NCBI RefSeq assembly: GCF_016924655.1
Contig: NZ_JAFFJU010000003.1
Location: forward strand, 186,001-250,000
Source of the DNA: Sphingomonas arenae
Lineage (GTDB): Bacteria; Pseudomonadota; Alphaproteobacteria; Sphingomonadales; Sphingomonadaceae
Direction: 5' to 3'
Length of the DNA stretch: 64,000 nucleotides
Below the pieces are notes generated by a model. That model did not search any database, was not told the DNA's origin, and saw only the letters and a list, made by a program, of their open reading frames with translations. Below, in pieces: positions 1-8,460 of the stretch. Every line of letters starts with the position of its first letter. Position 1 is the stretch's first letter. A program made the translations under genes and the position numbers.

Positions 1-1
1 C

Positions 2-130
2 CGTTCGACGTCCACTCGGAGCGGTGACCGGCGCAATGCAGGCACGCGCACCCGGGCCAAGAAGGGGTCGGGGAGTGGCGACGGCGGCAGTGACGGCTCG
101 GGCGGCGGTTCCGACGGCTCCAGCAGCTAG
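2..130 (+). CDS. C-terminal tail of an unidentified protein (5' truncated)
   Basis: An open frame enters from the window edge and stops with TAG at 128-130. The 42 visible residues are first Arg/Thr/Ser-rich, then contain Lys-Lys, and end in a Gly/Ser/Asp-rich run. This looks like a disordered tail rather than a folded domain, so no family can be assigned. The frame shares the strand of glmU and stops 51 bp before its preferred start. A chance open frame of this length in GC-rich DNA is possible. Confidence 0.4.
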   Translation, partial: RSTSTRSGDRRNAGTRTRAKKGSGSGDGGSDGSGGGSDGSSS

Positions 131-181
131 TCTCGCGCGCTCTCTTCTCATCGCCGCAGTGCCATGCCATTGGGCGCGGCG

Positions 182-1537
182 ATGAGCAGTCTGTCTCCAT
201 TTTCTGTCGTGATCCTGGCCGCAGGGCAGGGCACGCGCATGCGTTCCGATACGCACAAGGTGCTGCACCCGATCGCGGGTCGACCGATGCTGGAGCACCT
301 GCTCGATACGGTGGACCGACTTGGTGCCGAACGACGCGTCGTCGTTGTGGGGAAGGGCCGCGAGCAGGTCGAGAAGGCGCTTAAGCACCATGATGCTCTG
401 ATCGCCGTTCAGGAAGATCAGATGGGCACCGGGCATGCCGTCCAGCAGGCGGAGGGTGCGCTTGCGGGCTTCGACGGAACGGTGATCGTCCTTTATGGCG
501 ACACCCCGTTCGTTGCTCCCGAAACGCTCGATGCCATGCGGGATCGCTTGGAGGCGGAAGATCGGCCTGGCATAGTGGTTCTTGCCTCGTGCCCACCTGA
601 TCCAGGCGCGTATGGTCGCGTGATCCTTGGCGACAAAGATCGCATCGCCCGAATGGTTGAGTTTCGGGACGCGAACCCTGCGGAGCGGGCAGTCCGCTTG
701 TGCAACAGCGGCATGATGGCGGTTCGATCCGCGGATCTCTTCCGTTGGCTCGGCAAAGTCGGCAATGCGAACGCGGCTGGAGAGTATTATCTTCCCGACA
801 TCGTGATGGTCGCAGCGGAGGAAGGTCGCTTTGCGGTCGCTGTGGAGACCGATGCCTGGCAGACGGCCGGCGTGAACAGCAGGCGCGAGCTCGCGGCGCT
901 CGAGCATGAATGGCAGCAGCGCCGACGCGCGCAGGCGCTGGACGAGGGTGCCACCCTGATAGATCCGGAAAGCGTATGGTTCAGCTTCGATACGCGACTG
1001 GGACGTGACGTCACGATCGAGCCGCACGTGGTCTTCGGGCCCGGGGTCATGGTTGCTGACCGGGCCATGATCCACGCCTTCAGCCATATCGAGGGTGCCA
1101 TCATCGGAGAAGATGCCGAGGTCGGTCCCTTTGCCCGGTTGCGCCCCGGCGCAGTGCTAGAGGGCAAGGCAAAGGTCGGGAACTTCGTCGAACTGAAGAA
1201 GGCGCGTCTCGGAGTGGGAGCGAAGGCCAATCACCTGACCTATCTGGGTGATGCCGACGTAGGGGCTGGAGCGAACATCGGTGCCGGGACGATCACCTGC
1301 AATTACGATGGCTTCTTCAAGTACCGGACTCAAATCGGCGATGGGGCCTTCGTCGGCTCGAATTCCTCTTTAGTTGCGCCGGTCTCGGTTGGCGCCGGGG
1401 CCATCGTAGGAGCGGGCTCGGTCGTGACGAGAGACGTGGAGGCCGACGCGCTCGGCGTCACCCGCGCGGACCAGAAGAGCCTTGGAGGTTGGGCTGCCCG
1501 CTTCCGTGAACGCCAACAAGCCAAGAAAGCCAAGTAG
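182..1537 (+). CDS. glmU: Bifunctional GlcNAc-1-P uridyltransferase / GlcN-1-P acetyltransferase GlmU
   Basis: Catalyses the last two steps to UDP-GlcNAc, the precursor of peptidoglycan and lipid A: acetylation of glucosamine-1-phosphate and uridylyl transfer. The N-terminal nucleotidyltransferase domain opens with the signature VVILAAGQGTRM and contains LHPIAGRPM-type and GTGHAVQQA motifs. The C-terminal half is a left-handed beta-helix of hexapeptide repeats, including NFVELKKARLG, NHLTYLGDADVG and GAGTITCNYDG, which carry the acetyltransferase site. An ATG at 164 is in frame, but the ATG at 182 leaves the normal short leader before the signature, so 182 is preferred; neither has a strong Shine-Dalgarno. 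The TAG stop abuts the glmS ATG, so the two are co-transcribed pathway partners. Confidence 0.97.
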   Translation: MSSLSPFSVVILAAGQGTRMRSDTHKVLHPIAGRPMLEHLLDTVDRLGAERRVVVVGKGREQVEKALKHHDALIAVQEDQMGTGHAVQQAEGALAGFDGTVIVLYGDTPFVAPETLDAMRDRLEAEDRPGIVVLASCPPDPGAYGRVILGDKDRIARMVEFRDANPAERAVRLCNSGMMAVRSADLFRWLGKVGNANAAGEYYLPDIVMVAAEEGRFAVAVETDAWQTAGVNSRRELAALEHEWQQRRRAQALDEGATLIDPESVWFSFDTRLGRDVTIEPHVVFGPGVMVADRAMIHAFSHIEGAIIGEDAEVGPFARLRPGAVLEGKAKVGNFVELKKARLGVGAKANHLTYLGDADVGAGANIGAGTITCNYDGFFKYRTQIGDGAFVGSNSSLVAPVSVGAGAIVGAGSVVTRDVEADALGVTRADQKSLGGWAARFRERQQAKKAK

Positions 1538-3361
1538 ATGTGCGGGATTGTTGCGATCGTCGGTCGGGATGCGGTCGCCCAGCGTCTGTTCGATGGACTG
1601 AAGCGCCTCGAGTATCGCGGCTATGACAGTGCAGGCATCTGCACCGTCCATGACGGCCAGTTCGAGCGCCAGCGCGCGGAAGGCAAGCTCGACAACCTTG
1701 CGGCCAAGCTGCGGGAGGATCGACCGGAGGGGACCATCGGCATCGCTCATACCCGTTGGGCTACTCACGGCGCGCCGACAGAAGGGAATGCGCACCCTCA
1801 CATCGTTGGACCGGTGGCACTGGTGCACAACGGGATCATCGAGAACTTCAAGCCGCTGCGCGATGAACTCATCGAGCAAGGGCGTCAGTTCCAGTCCGAA
1901 ACCGACAGCGAGGTTGTCGCGCACCTCGTCGCATGCGAGGTGGAAGGCGGGTCGTCGCCCGAGGAGGCGGTAGCGACCGTCCTGCCACGGCTTCACGGCG
2001 CGTTCGCCATGTCCTTCCTGTTCCGGGATCATCCAGACCTCGTCATTGGCGCACGCATGGGCGCTCCGCTGACGGTGGGCTACGGACAAGGTGAGAATTA
2101 CCTTGGGTCCGACGCTATCGCGCTTGCCCCGTGGACGCGTCACATCGCGTATCTGGACGAGGGCGACTGGGTCGTGGCCCGGAGAGATGGTGTCCAGATC
2201 TTCGACCGGTCGAACCAGCCGGTCACCCGCGAGATCGTGGACAGCGGTGCGACGGCGGAGGTCATCTCCAAGGGCAATCACGCACACTTCATGCGCAAGG
2301 AAATCTTCGAACAGCCGATCGTCGTGGCGCAGACGCTTCAAAGCTACGTCCGCCCGTTCGAAGGTGAGGTCGCCATCCCCGCGTTTGACTTCGATCTCGG
2401 CAGCGTGGACCGCGTCACCATCGTCGCATGCGGCACCAGCTTCTATGCGGGGATGGTCGCCAAGTACTGGTTCGAGCGTTTCGCCCGGGTGCCCGTCGAC
2501 CTCGATGTCGCGAGCGAGTTCCGGTACCGGGATCCAGTCCTGGAGCCCGGCGGCTTGGCACTCTTCATCAGCCAGTCCGGCGAGACCGCCGACACCCTTG
2601 CGGCGCTGCGCCACGCGCGGGAGCAGGGCCAGAAGATCGCAGTGGTCGTGAATGTTCCGACCAGCTCCATGGCGCGTGAGGCGGACCTGCTGCTGCCGAC
2701 ACGCGCCGGGCCAGAGATTGGTGTTGCCTCGACAAAAGCCTTCACGTGTCAGCTCGCTGTGCTTGCAGCTCTCGCTGCCAACTTCGCTCGAAGCAGGGGG
2801 CGCATGACGCGCGAGGAAGAGCGAGAGATCGTGGCGCATCTTCAGGAAGCGCCGGAAGCTCTGACCCGAGCTCTGAACCACGACGAGGATATTGGTGCGA
2901 TGGCGCACCTCGTCGCCCCGGCCCGCGATGTTCTCTACCTGGGACGGGGCCCCGATTATCCGATGGCACTGGAAGGCGCGCTGAAGCTCAAGGAAATCAG
3001 CTACATCCATGCGGAAGGCTATGCTGCCGGCGAGATGAAGCATGGTCCGATCGCGCTCATCGACGACCAGGTTCCTGTGATCGTGCTCGCCCCGTCAGGT
3101 CCGTTGTTCGAAAAGACGGTCAGCAACATGCAGGAAGTTCGCGCCCGCGGCGGCAGGATCATCCTGATCAGCGACGCGGAAGGGATTGCGGCGGCTGGCG
3201 ACGGCTGCATCGCTACGATCGAGATGCCCAAAGTGCACCCGCTAATTGCTCCGCTGGTCTATGCGGTCCCGGTGCAGTTGCTGGCCTACCATGTTGCGGT
3301 CTTGAAGGGCACGGACGTCGATCAGCCGCGCAACCTAGCGAAAAGCGTCACGGTGGAGTGA
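1538..3361 (+). CDS. glmS: Glutamine-fructose-6-phosphate aminotransferase (isomerizing) GlmS
   Basis: Makes glucosamine-6-phosphate from fructose-6-phosphate and glutamine, the committed step of amino-sugar synthesis. It has 607 residues, the normal family length. After Met1 the nucleophile Cys2 begins the class II glutamine amidotransferase domain (MCGIVAIVG, then RLEYRGYDSAG, HTRWATHG, HNGIIENF). Two SIS isomerase domains follow, with the sugar-phosphate motifs CGTSFYAGM and SQSGETADT. The C-terminus ends DQPRNLAKSVTVE, the usual family ending with the catalytic loop Lys. It starts immediately after the glmU stop. No glmS ribozyme is expected or seen. Its last 14 bp overlap the end of the convergent LysR gene. 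Confidence 0.98.
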   Translation: MCGIVAIVGRDAVAQRLFDGLKRLEYRGYDSAGICTVHDGQFERQRAEGKLDNLAAKLREDRPEGTIGIAHTRWATHGAPTEGNAHPHIVGPVALVHNGIIENFKPLRDELIEQGRQFQSETDSEVVAHLVACEVEGGSSPEEAVATVLPRLHGAFAMSFLFRDHPDLVIGARMGAPLTVGYGQGENYLGSDAIALAPWTRHIAYLDEGDWVVARRDGVQIFDRSNQPVTREIVDSGATAEVISKGNHAHFMRKEIFEQPIVVAQTLQSYVRPFEGEVAIPAFDFDLGSVDRVTIVACGTSFYAGMVAKYWFERFARVPVDLDVASEFRYRDPVLEPGGLALFISQSGETADTLAALRHAREQGQKIAVVVNVPTSSMAREADLLLPTRAGPEIGVASTKAFTCQLAVLAALAANFARSRGRMTREEEREIVAHLQEAPEALTRALNHDEDIGAMAHLVAPARDVLYLGRGPDYPMALEGALKLKEISYIHAEGYAAGEMKHGPIALIDDQVPVIVLAPSGPLFEKTVSNMQEVRARGGRIILISDAEGIAAAGDGCIATIEMPKVHPLIAPLVYAVPVQLLAYHVAVLKGTDVDQPRNLAKSVTVE

Positions 3362-4259
3362 GGGGCCGCGCGTTCTCGAGGCGTTTCACATGTGCCATGA
3401 GCCGCTCGTACAAGTAGTCGATCACCGCTCGCACTGTCGGGCTGCGCCTTACCCGTTCGTGGGTCAGCAGCCACATGGTTCGCCCATGGTCTGCTGGTGG
3501 CACACAGCGGATGAGGTCCGGGTCGCCGTCAGCCACAATGCAGGGCAGCGCGGCGATCCCGATTCCACTCCGAACCGCCGTCAGCAGGCCACCCGATGAG
3601 CCGTGCTCCATCGCAATCTGTTGCTCCAAGCCGAGTTCGTGGAGCCATTGCGAGTAGACCCGCGCCAGATTGCCGCCGCCGCCGGCAATGATCGCGTGAC
3701 GCTTCAATGCCTCCCGGGACTTTGGAACGCCGTGCCGCTCGGCATATTCGCGGCTGCAGTACAGGGTCCAATCGTCCGGACAGATTGCACGACCAACAAT
3801 GCCGGCAGGCTGCTCCTTGCTGGTGCTGCGCAGCGCGACGTCGGCCTCTCCCGCGCCGAGGTCACGCAGGGTGTTCGAAGTGTCGAGTTTTAGCCGGATC
3901 GCGGGATATTGCTCCCGCAATTCACGCAACCACGGAGCGATCAATGTCATCGCGAATATCTCCTCGGTGGTGAGTTTCACCGTTCCGGAGATGTCCCGGC
4001 CACTCGCCCGCGCCTTCTGCTCAACTCTGTCCGCGGCTGCGGCGAGGCTCCGGGCTTCCTCCACCAACGCGCTGCCCCCGGACGTCAGAGCATAGCCTCC
4101 AGGCCGACGCTCAAAAAGAATGAGGCTCAAGCTCTCTTCAAGGGTCGCAATGCGGCGAGCCACTGTAGTCTGGCTCACCCGCAAACGGCGACCTGCCGCC
4201 AGAGTGCTGCCGGTCTCTGCTACAGCGAGGAAGTAGCGCCAGTCGTTCCAGTCGATCAC
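3348..4259 (-). CDS. LysR-family transcriptional regulator
   Basis: A 303-residue LysR-type regulator. The N-terminal winged helix-turn-helix reads MIDWNDWRYFLAVAETGS, then RLRVSQTTVARRIATLEE and LFERRPGGYALT, typical of this family. It is followed by a linker helix and a periplasmic-binding-like effector domain that starts near residue 90 and contains VKLTTEEIFAM. The effector cannot be read from sequence. LysR regulators often control a divergent neighbour. Here the divergent gene is a small secreted protein starting at 4408, about 150 bp away, which makes it a possible target by position only. The 3' end overlaps glmS tail to tail by 14 bp. Confidence 0.93.
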   Translation of the reverse strand: MIDWNDWRYFLAVAETGSTLAAGRRLRVSQTTVARRIATLEESLSLILFERRPGGYALTSGGSALVEEARSLAAAADRVEQKARASGRDISGTVKLTTEEIFAMTLIAPWLRELREQYPAIRLKLDTSNTLRDLGAGEADVALRSTSKEQPAGIVGRAICPDDWTLYCSREYAERHGVPKSREALKRHAIIAGGGGNLARVYSQWLHELGLEQQIAMEHGSSGGLLTAVRSGIGIAALPCIVADGDPDLIRCVPPADHGRTMWLLTHERVRRSPTVRAVIDYLYERLMAHVKRLENARPLTPP

Positions 4260-4407
4260 CGCCTCTTCATATCATGACGTCGGGCTCGTGGCTCTGCAGA
4301 AATGCAGAACGGCAGTGCAGCATTGTGGCTGCGCAAGAAGGCGCAGGCTGCGTATATGAAGACTCAGACGCCGGCGTCGATCTCATCCGGGAAACAGGAG
4401 ATCGACG

Positions 4408-4677
4408 ATGACCAAGACAATCGAAACAGGATTCGTGACGTTTCTCATGGCAGCATCGACGGCACTGGCACTTCTGATTGCCAGCCCTGCCGCGGCCAAG
4501 CCGCTGTCGGAAGCGCAGCTCCGTGATCGTCTCGACTACATCTGCGAGGCATCCAGCGTCGACGTGGTCGGCAAGCGTATGGAGAAGGAATGCCGGGCCG
4601 AGTGGCGTGCCAAGCTTCAGCTTGCCGAGCAGCGGAAGGCAGCGGCAGAGCGGGCTAAGCTGGCCAGCGCAAAGTGA
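4408..4677 (+). CDS. Small exported protein of unknown function
   Basis: An 89-residue protein with a good ribosome binding site (AGGAG at 4396-4400, 7 bp before the ATG). Residues about 8-30 form a hydrophobic signal peptide (FVTFLMAASTALALLIA) ending in SPAAAK, a likely signal peptidase I site. The mature part of about 60 residues is highly charged and helical, with two cysteines (YICEAS and KECRAEW) that could form a disulfide in the periplasm. The C-terminal Lys/Ala/Glu-rich stretch looks like a free helix. I recognise no family. It is divergent from the LysR gene at 4259 and may be its target. Confidence 0.75.
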   Translation: MTKTIETGFVTFLMAASTALALLIASPAAAKPLSEAQLRDRLDYICEASSVDVVGKRMEKECRAEWRAKLQLAEQRKAAAERAKLASAK

Positions 4678-4725
4678 CAAGTCCGGGGCGGCGAACCACC
4701 TCTCTCCTCGCCGCCCCACCCACTT

Positions 4726-5310
4726 CTAGCGGTTCGCGGCTGTGACCGTCAGCGTGCCCGCCGGGAGAGGCCTGATCAGCTCCGCCGCCGGAGCGCTGCC
4801 GTCCAGCCACGCGCGCCAGTCTGCGGAGGCGAGCACCGCCACCTGCCTACCATGATAGGGAGCTACATCCTCACCGGGAGGGCAGGTGAGCATGGTGAAA
4901 GCCTCGCGACCCAATGGTGCCGCATCTCGCACCAGTCCTGCGATACCGAGCATGCCGCTTTGAGAGTCGCTGAACAGCCACCGATCTTTGCGCTTCGCCT
5001 TCGGGTCGGCAGGCGCGGTGAACTCGTAGAACCCGTCGGCTAGGATCAGGCAACGTCCTGATGGGAACTCGCGCCCGTCAGATCGGAAGTTGTAGACCGG
5101 CTTACCGTTGGGTCCAGGCCAGCTCCAGCGGCGCACGACGAGTTCGTAGCCGCTTCCGCCCGCCCGCACGATCGGTGCAGGATCGGTGATGCAAATATCG
5201 CGCGGCTCAAGGTTCGGTATGCCTTCGGGGAACAGCAACTCGATGCCGCGCTGGACGAACAGCTGCCGGATCGCCTCGGGCGCTTTCGTCTGGGAGTAGA
5301 GGTTACACAT
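4726..5310 (-). CDS. SRAP (SOS response-associated peptidase / YedK-HMCES) family protein
   Basis: A 194-residue SRAP protein. Family members use Cys2, exposed after Met1 removal, to form a covalent thiazolidine link with abasic sites in single-stranded DNA, shielding them from cleavage. The start MCNLYSQT places Cys2 correctly. The conserved Asn (YNFRSD, about residue 74), Glu (ADGFYEF, Glu96) and His (PYHGRQ, His153) of the active site are present. The motif after His is usually HxRMP; here it is HGRQV, so the Met-Pro is lost. Signatures CLILADGFYEF and LTCPPGEDVAPYH fit the family. It stands alone between the small exported gene and cdd, both facing elsewhere. Confidence 0.9.
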   Translation of the reverse strand: MCNLYSQTKAPEAIRQLFVQRGIELLFPEGIPNLEPRDICITDPAPIVRAGGSGYELVVRRWSWPGPNGKPVYNFRSDGREFPSGRCLILADGFYEFTAPADPKAKRKDRWLFSDSQSGMLGIAGLVRDAAPLGREAFTMLTCPPGEDVAPYHGRQVAVLASADWRAWLDGSAPAAELIRPLPAGTLTVTAANR

Positions 5311-5408
5311 TTCTCCGCCCGATCAAGGTCAGCCTTGCCGGCGGTCTGACGAGTTTTGCGCGGGAATGGGCGCGATCACCGCAGCCGGAGCCGCAGGATC
5401 CACGACTC

Positions 5409-5855
5409 TCAATCTTGAACATCGGCGAGATTGGTTGGCCCGAAGCTTCTTGGGATCAGGTCCATGATCATGTGGCGTTCAACCTGCGTCCCGCTCCCGT
5501 TGGCCGAGAGGATGTGGATGTCCCGCCCAGCGAGGTGAGCAGCTTCCAGGATTGCCTGACGGCAACCACCGCAAGGGGTGCAGGTGGCCTCGCCGGTGAG
5601 TTCCCCACTGCTCGGGTTCCCGCCGGCGACCGCGATTCGCGCGATGCTTGCGAGGCCGAACTGGTGCTGCGCGGCGGCAAGGGCGCTCTGCTCGGCGCAG
5701 AGGCCGAGCCGGTAGCAGGCGTTTTCAAGGTTGGCACCGGTGACGACGTCTCCGTCTACGCTCTCGATCGCGCAGCCTACATGGAAGCGGGAGTAGGGCG
5801 CGTAGGCCTTGAGCGCGGCGGCGCGGGCAAGGGCGATCAGTTCTTCTTCGGACAT
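5409..5855 (-). CDS. cdd: Cytidine deaminase (homotetrameric type)
   Basis: Hydrolytically deaminates cytidine and deoxycytidine to uridine and deoxyuridine in pyrimidine salvage. It has 148 residues, the length of the small tetrameric class. The zinc site is visible as CAE at residues 53-55 (Cys ligand, Glu proton shuttle) and PCGGC at 94-98 (two more Cys ligands). The substrate motif YSRFHVGCAI and NLENACYRLGLCAEQSA are typical. The gene is divergent from the queuosine-precursor transporter, and a 62-bp palindromic repeat starts 13 bp upstream of its start codon, so its promoter must overlap or lie beyond that repeat. Confidence 0.96.
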   Translation of the reverse strand: MSEEELIALARAAALKAYAPYSRFHVGCAIESVDGDVVTGANLENACYRLGLCAEQSALAAAQHQFGLASIARIAVAGGNPSSGELTGEATCTPCGGCRQAILEAAHLAGRDIHILSANGSGTQVERHMIMDLIPRSFGPTNLADVQD

Positions 5856-5867
5856 GCGGCTTCCATA

Positions 5868-5929
5868 GCGCTCACGCTGAGCATGTCGAAGGGTGGATAG
5901 ATACCCTTCGACAGGCTCAGGGTGAGCGC
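5868..5929. repeat. Palindromic sphingomonad-type dispersed repeat between cdd and the queuosine transporter
   Basis: Two 27-nt arms (5868-5894 and 5903-5929) are inverted complements with two mismatches, separated by an 8-nt loop. The right arm core GACAGGCTCAGG recurs inside mutL at 27256-27267, and a weaker palindrome of the same type lies between gatA and gatB. The element occupies most of the divergent promoter/leader region, ending 13 bp before the transporter ATG. It could fold in either transcript. I recognise the core as a common repeat in sphingomonad genomes, from memory only. Confidence 0.85.
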
Positions 5930-5942
5930 ATAGGAGAGCTGC

Positions 5943-6680
5943 ATGACCACGGGGGTGGAGAAGATCGACGCGCGGGCGCTTGCCGGACGGCGGGTGCGCT
6001 ACTTCGACCTGGTGATGGCAGCGTTCGTCACGATCCTGCTGCTTTCGAACGTGCTTGGCGCCGGGAAGGTGGCAGTCATCACGCTTCCATTAGTGGGTGA
6101 GTGGCCGTTCGGTGCTGGCATCCTGTTCTTCCCACTGTCGTACGTCATCGGCGACGTGCTGACCGAAGTGTACGGCTTCGCGCGGGCGCGGCGTTGCATC
6201 TGGGTAGGGACGGCGGCGCTGCTGTTCATGGCGTTCATGGCGATGGTCGTCGTAGCGTTGCCGCCGGCTGCGACTTGGGACGGGCAAGGGGCGTACGAGC
6301 AGGTGTTTGGCCAGGTTCCGCGGATCGTCTTCGCATCTATCCTGGCGTTCTGGGCGGGCGAGTTCGTCAACTCGGTCGTGCTCGCCAAAATGAAGGTATG
6401 GACGCGGGGCAAGTATCTGTGGACGCGCACCATTGGCAGCACCGTGGCCGGCCAGGGCGTTGACAGCCTGATCTTCTACCCGCTTGCCTTCTGGGGCGCG
6501 GCAGGCTGGACCACGGACCTCGTGGTCACAGTCATGCTGACACAATGGGCGCTCAAGGTTGCCTGGGAAGCGCTGCTGACCCCGGTCACCTACGCCGTGG
6601 TCGGTGCCTTGAAGCGGCGCGAGGGAGTGGATGTTTTCGATGAGCGTACGGATTTCACGCCTTTCGCTGCTCGCGTGTAG
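5943..6680 (+). CDS. yhhQ: Queuosine precursor transporter (YhhQ / DUF165 family)
   Basis: A 245-residue inner-membrane protein of the QPTR/YhhQ family, which imports queuine or preQ precursors for the queuosine modification of tRNA wobble positions. The family pattern is clear: a first helix (FVTILLLSNVLGAGK), then PFGAGILFFPLSYVIGD and VLTEVYGFARARR. Later come AFWAGEFVNSVVLAKMK and TIGSTVAGQGVDSLIFY, typical of the C-terminal half. About six hydrophobic segments are visible. The leader contains a long palindromic repeat rather than a recognisable preQ1 riboswitch. The 3' end overlaps the following 5'-nucleotidase gene by about 40-50 bp in another frame. Confidence 0.93.
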   Translation: MTTGVEKIDARALAGRRVRYFDLVMAAFVTILLLSNVLGAGKVAVITLPLVGEWPFGAGILFFPLSYVIGDVLTEVYGFARARRCIWVGTAALLFMAFMAMVVVALPPAATWDGQGAYEQVFGQVPRIVFASILAFWAGEFVNSVVLAKMKVWTRGKYLWTRTIGSTVAGQGVDSLIFYPLAFWGAAGWTTDLVVTVMLTQWALKVAWEALLTPVTYAVVGALKRREGVDVFDERTDFTPFAARV

Positions 6681-8388
6681 CGCGACCTTAAGCGCTTGCG
6701 CGGCGCAGTCGGCGGAGGCGCCTCGGACAGCACCGGCACCGGTCACGACGGAGGTGCAAATCCTGGCGGTGAATGATTTTCATGGCGCGCTGGAACCCCC
6801 GAAGGTAGGAGTGCCGGCGAAGACGGCCGATGGGCGTGACGTGGAAGTGCCGGCCGGCGGCGCGGCCTACCTGGCGGGAGCGGCCAAGGCGTTACGCGAA
6901 GGGCAGGCGAACACGGTAACGGTCTCCGCCGGCGATATGATTGGCGCCACTCCGCTCCCATCGGCGCTGTTCCTGGACGAACCGGCGATCAACGCGATGG
7001 ACCTCGTCGGTGTCGAGTATAACGCGGTCGGCAACCACGAGTTCGACAAGGGCTCGGCCGAGTTGTTGCGGATGCAGACGGGCGGGTGCGAGAAGCACAC
7101 CAGCCGTCAGCCGTGCCGATTGGAGCCATTCGACGGCGCGAGCTTCCGCTTCCTCGCGGCCAACGTCCGACGAGCGGATGGGAGCACGCTATTCCCGAGC
7201 ACTGGCACCAAGGACTTCGGCCCGGTGCAGGTCGGCTTCATCGGCATGACTCTGAAGGAGACCGCGACCCTGGTGTCTCCAGCGGGCGTCGCGGGGCTGA
7301 CCTTCGCGGACGAGGCGGTAACGGCGAACGCGGCCGTGCCGCAGCTAAGGGCGGCGGGTGCGGATGCGATCGTGCTGCTGATCCACCAGGGGGCGCGGAC
7401 CGACGGTCTGTACAATGACAAGGGCTGTCCGGGGCTGAGCGGCGACCTGCTGCCGATCCTCGATCGGCTGGACCCGGCGATCTCCGTGGTAATCTCCGGG
7501 CATACGCACCGGGCGTACGTCTGCGACTACAAGCGGCCGGGTGGGGGCCCGTTGCTGCTCACGAGCGCTGGGCGGAGCGGTATCATGATCACGGATATCC
7601 GGCTCGGAGTCACGGCCGGCGGCGGGGTGCAAGTGCGCTCGGCGGGCAATGTGATCGTGCAAGGCGAGGGCTTCACAGCGGGGACCAAGCAGGTGCCGCT
7701 CAACACGGAGTTCCGGACTTTCGGCGCGGATGAGGCGACGGCCGCACTGGTCCGGCGCTACGTGGATGCGAGCCTGGCCGAGGCGCTTCGGGTCGTCGGG
7801 CGGCTGTCGGGCGAGGTCACGCGCGATCTCAATGAGGACCGGGAGCAGACGGCGGGCAATCTCATTGCCGATGCCCAGCTCGCGGCGTCCCGAGGCGCGG
7901 GAGCGCAGGTGGCCTTTATCAACTCAGGGGGAGTCCGGACGGACTTGGCACCCGCGGCGGACGGCAGCGTCACCTACGGGCAGATCTTCGCGATGCAGCC
8001 GTTCGGGAACAGCCTGGTCACGAAGACATTGAGCGGTGCACAGTTGAAGGCGTTCCTGGAACAGCAGTTCGCGAGCGGGACCAACACGGCGGAGAACCCG
8101 AACATGCTGCTGCCCAGCGCCGGCTTCTTCTTTGCGTACGATCTGAAACGGCCCGCCGGTGATCGGATCGTCGAGATGCTGCTGAACGGGCGTAGGATCG
8201 AGCCAGGGGCAAGCTACCGCGTCACGGTGAACAACTTCATGGCCAGCGGAGGAGACAACTTCACGGTGCTCGCAAATGGCGTGGAGGTAACGGACGCGGG
8301 GTCCGACCTGGATGCGTTGGAGGCATGGCTCGCCAAGGGGGTGAAGGCGCCGGGCTTGGGGCGGATCAAGGATCGGACGGCGCGGTAA
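6640..8388 (+). CDS. Lipoprotein bifunctional metallophosphatase / 5'-nucleotidase (UshA-like)
   Basis: A periplasmic or membrane-anchored nucleotidase/phosphoesterase of 582 residues from the ATG at 6640; an ATG at 6631 adds three residues. The signal sequence ends in a lipobox (ATLSACAAQ). The calcineurin-like metallophosphatase domain carries the metal motifs LAVNDFHGALE, SAGDMIG, VGNHEFDKG and ISGHTHRAYV. The C-terminal 5'-nucleotidase domain has INSGGVRTDL and NNFMASGGDNF, which stack the base. It probably dephosphorylates exogenous nucleotides for uptake. The start lies within the end of the transporter gene, so translation is probably coupled. A strong hairpin follows 45 bp after the stop. 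Confidence 0.93.
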   Translation: MSVRISRLSLLACSATLSACAAQSAEAPRTAPAPVTTEVQILAVNDFHGALEPPKVGVPAKTADGRDVEVPAGGAAYLAGAAKALREGQANTVTVSAGDMIGATPLPSALFLDEPAINAMDLVGVEYNAVGNHEFDKGSAELLRMQTGGCEKHTSRQPCRLEPFDGASFRFLAANVRRADGSTLFPSTGTKDFGPVQVGFIGMTLKETATLVSPAGVAGLTFADEAVTANAAVPQLRAAGADAIVLLIHQGARTDGLYNDKGCPGLSGDLLPILDRLDPAISVVISGHTHRAYVCDYKRPGGGPLLLTSAGRSGIMITDIRLGVTAGGGVQVRSAGNVIVQGEGFTAGTKQVPLNTEFRTFGADEATAALVRRYVDASLAEALRVVGRLSGEVTRDLNEDREQTAGNLIADAQLAASRGAGAQVAFINSGGVRTDLAPAADGSVTYGQIFAMQPFGNSLVTKTLSGAQLKAFLEQQFASGTNTAENPNMLLPSAGFFFAYDLKRPAGDRIVEMLLNGRRIEPGASYRVTVNNFMASGGDNFTVLANGVEVTDAGSDLDALEAWLAKGVKAPGLGRIKDRTAR

Positions 8389-8432
8389 GCGTGACCCGAG
8401 GCTGCCTTGAGCTTTTGCCAAGAGGAAGGCGG

Positions 8433-8453
8433 ATCCCGGCTCAGGGCCGGGAT
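8433..8453. terminator. Bidirectional hairpin between convergent nucleotidase and amn genes
   Basis: A perfect 8-bp stem (ATCCCGGC / GCCGGGAT) with a 5-nt loop lies between the stop of the plus-strand nucleotidase (8388) and the stop of minus-strand amn (8461). There is no clear T-run on either side. The flanking GGATCCCGGC...GGATGACG form resembles a short repeat I recall in other sphingomonads. It probably serves as a shared terminator. Confidence 0.55.
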
Positions 8454-8460
8454 GACGACC

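Noticed and set aside
1370-3043. 557-residue minus-strand frame opposite glmU/glmS
   Set aside because: Arises from codon bias of GC-rich glmS; no family match, no ribosome site and fully overlapped by a certain gene.
5856-5942. preQ1 riboswitch upstream of the queuosine transporter
   Set aside because: The region is a symmetric repeat and lacks the A-rich tail and pseudoknot pattern of preQ1 aptamers.
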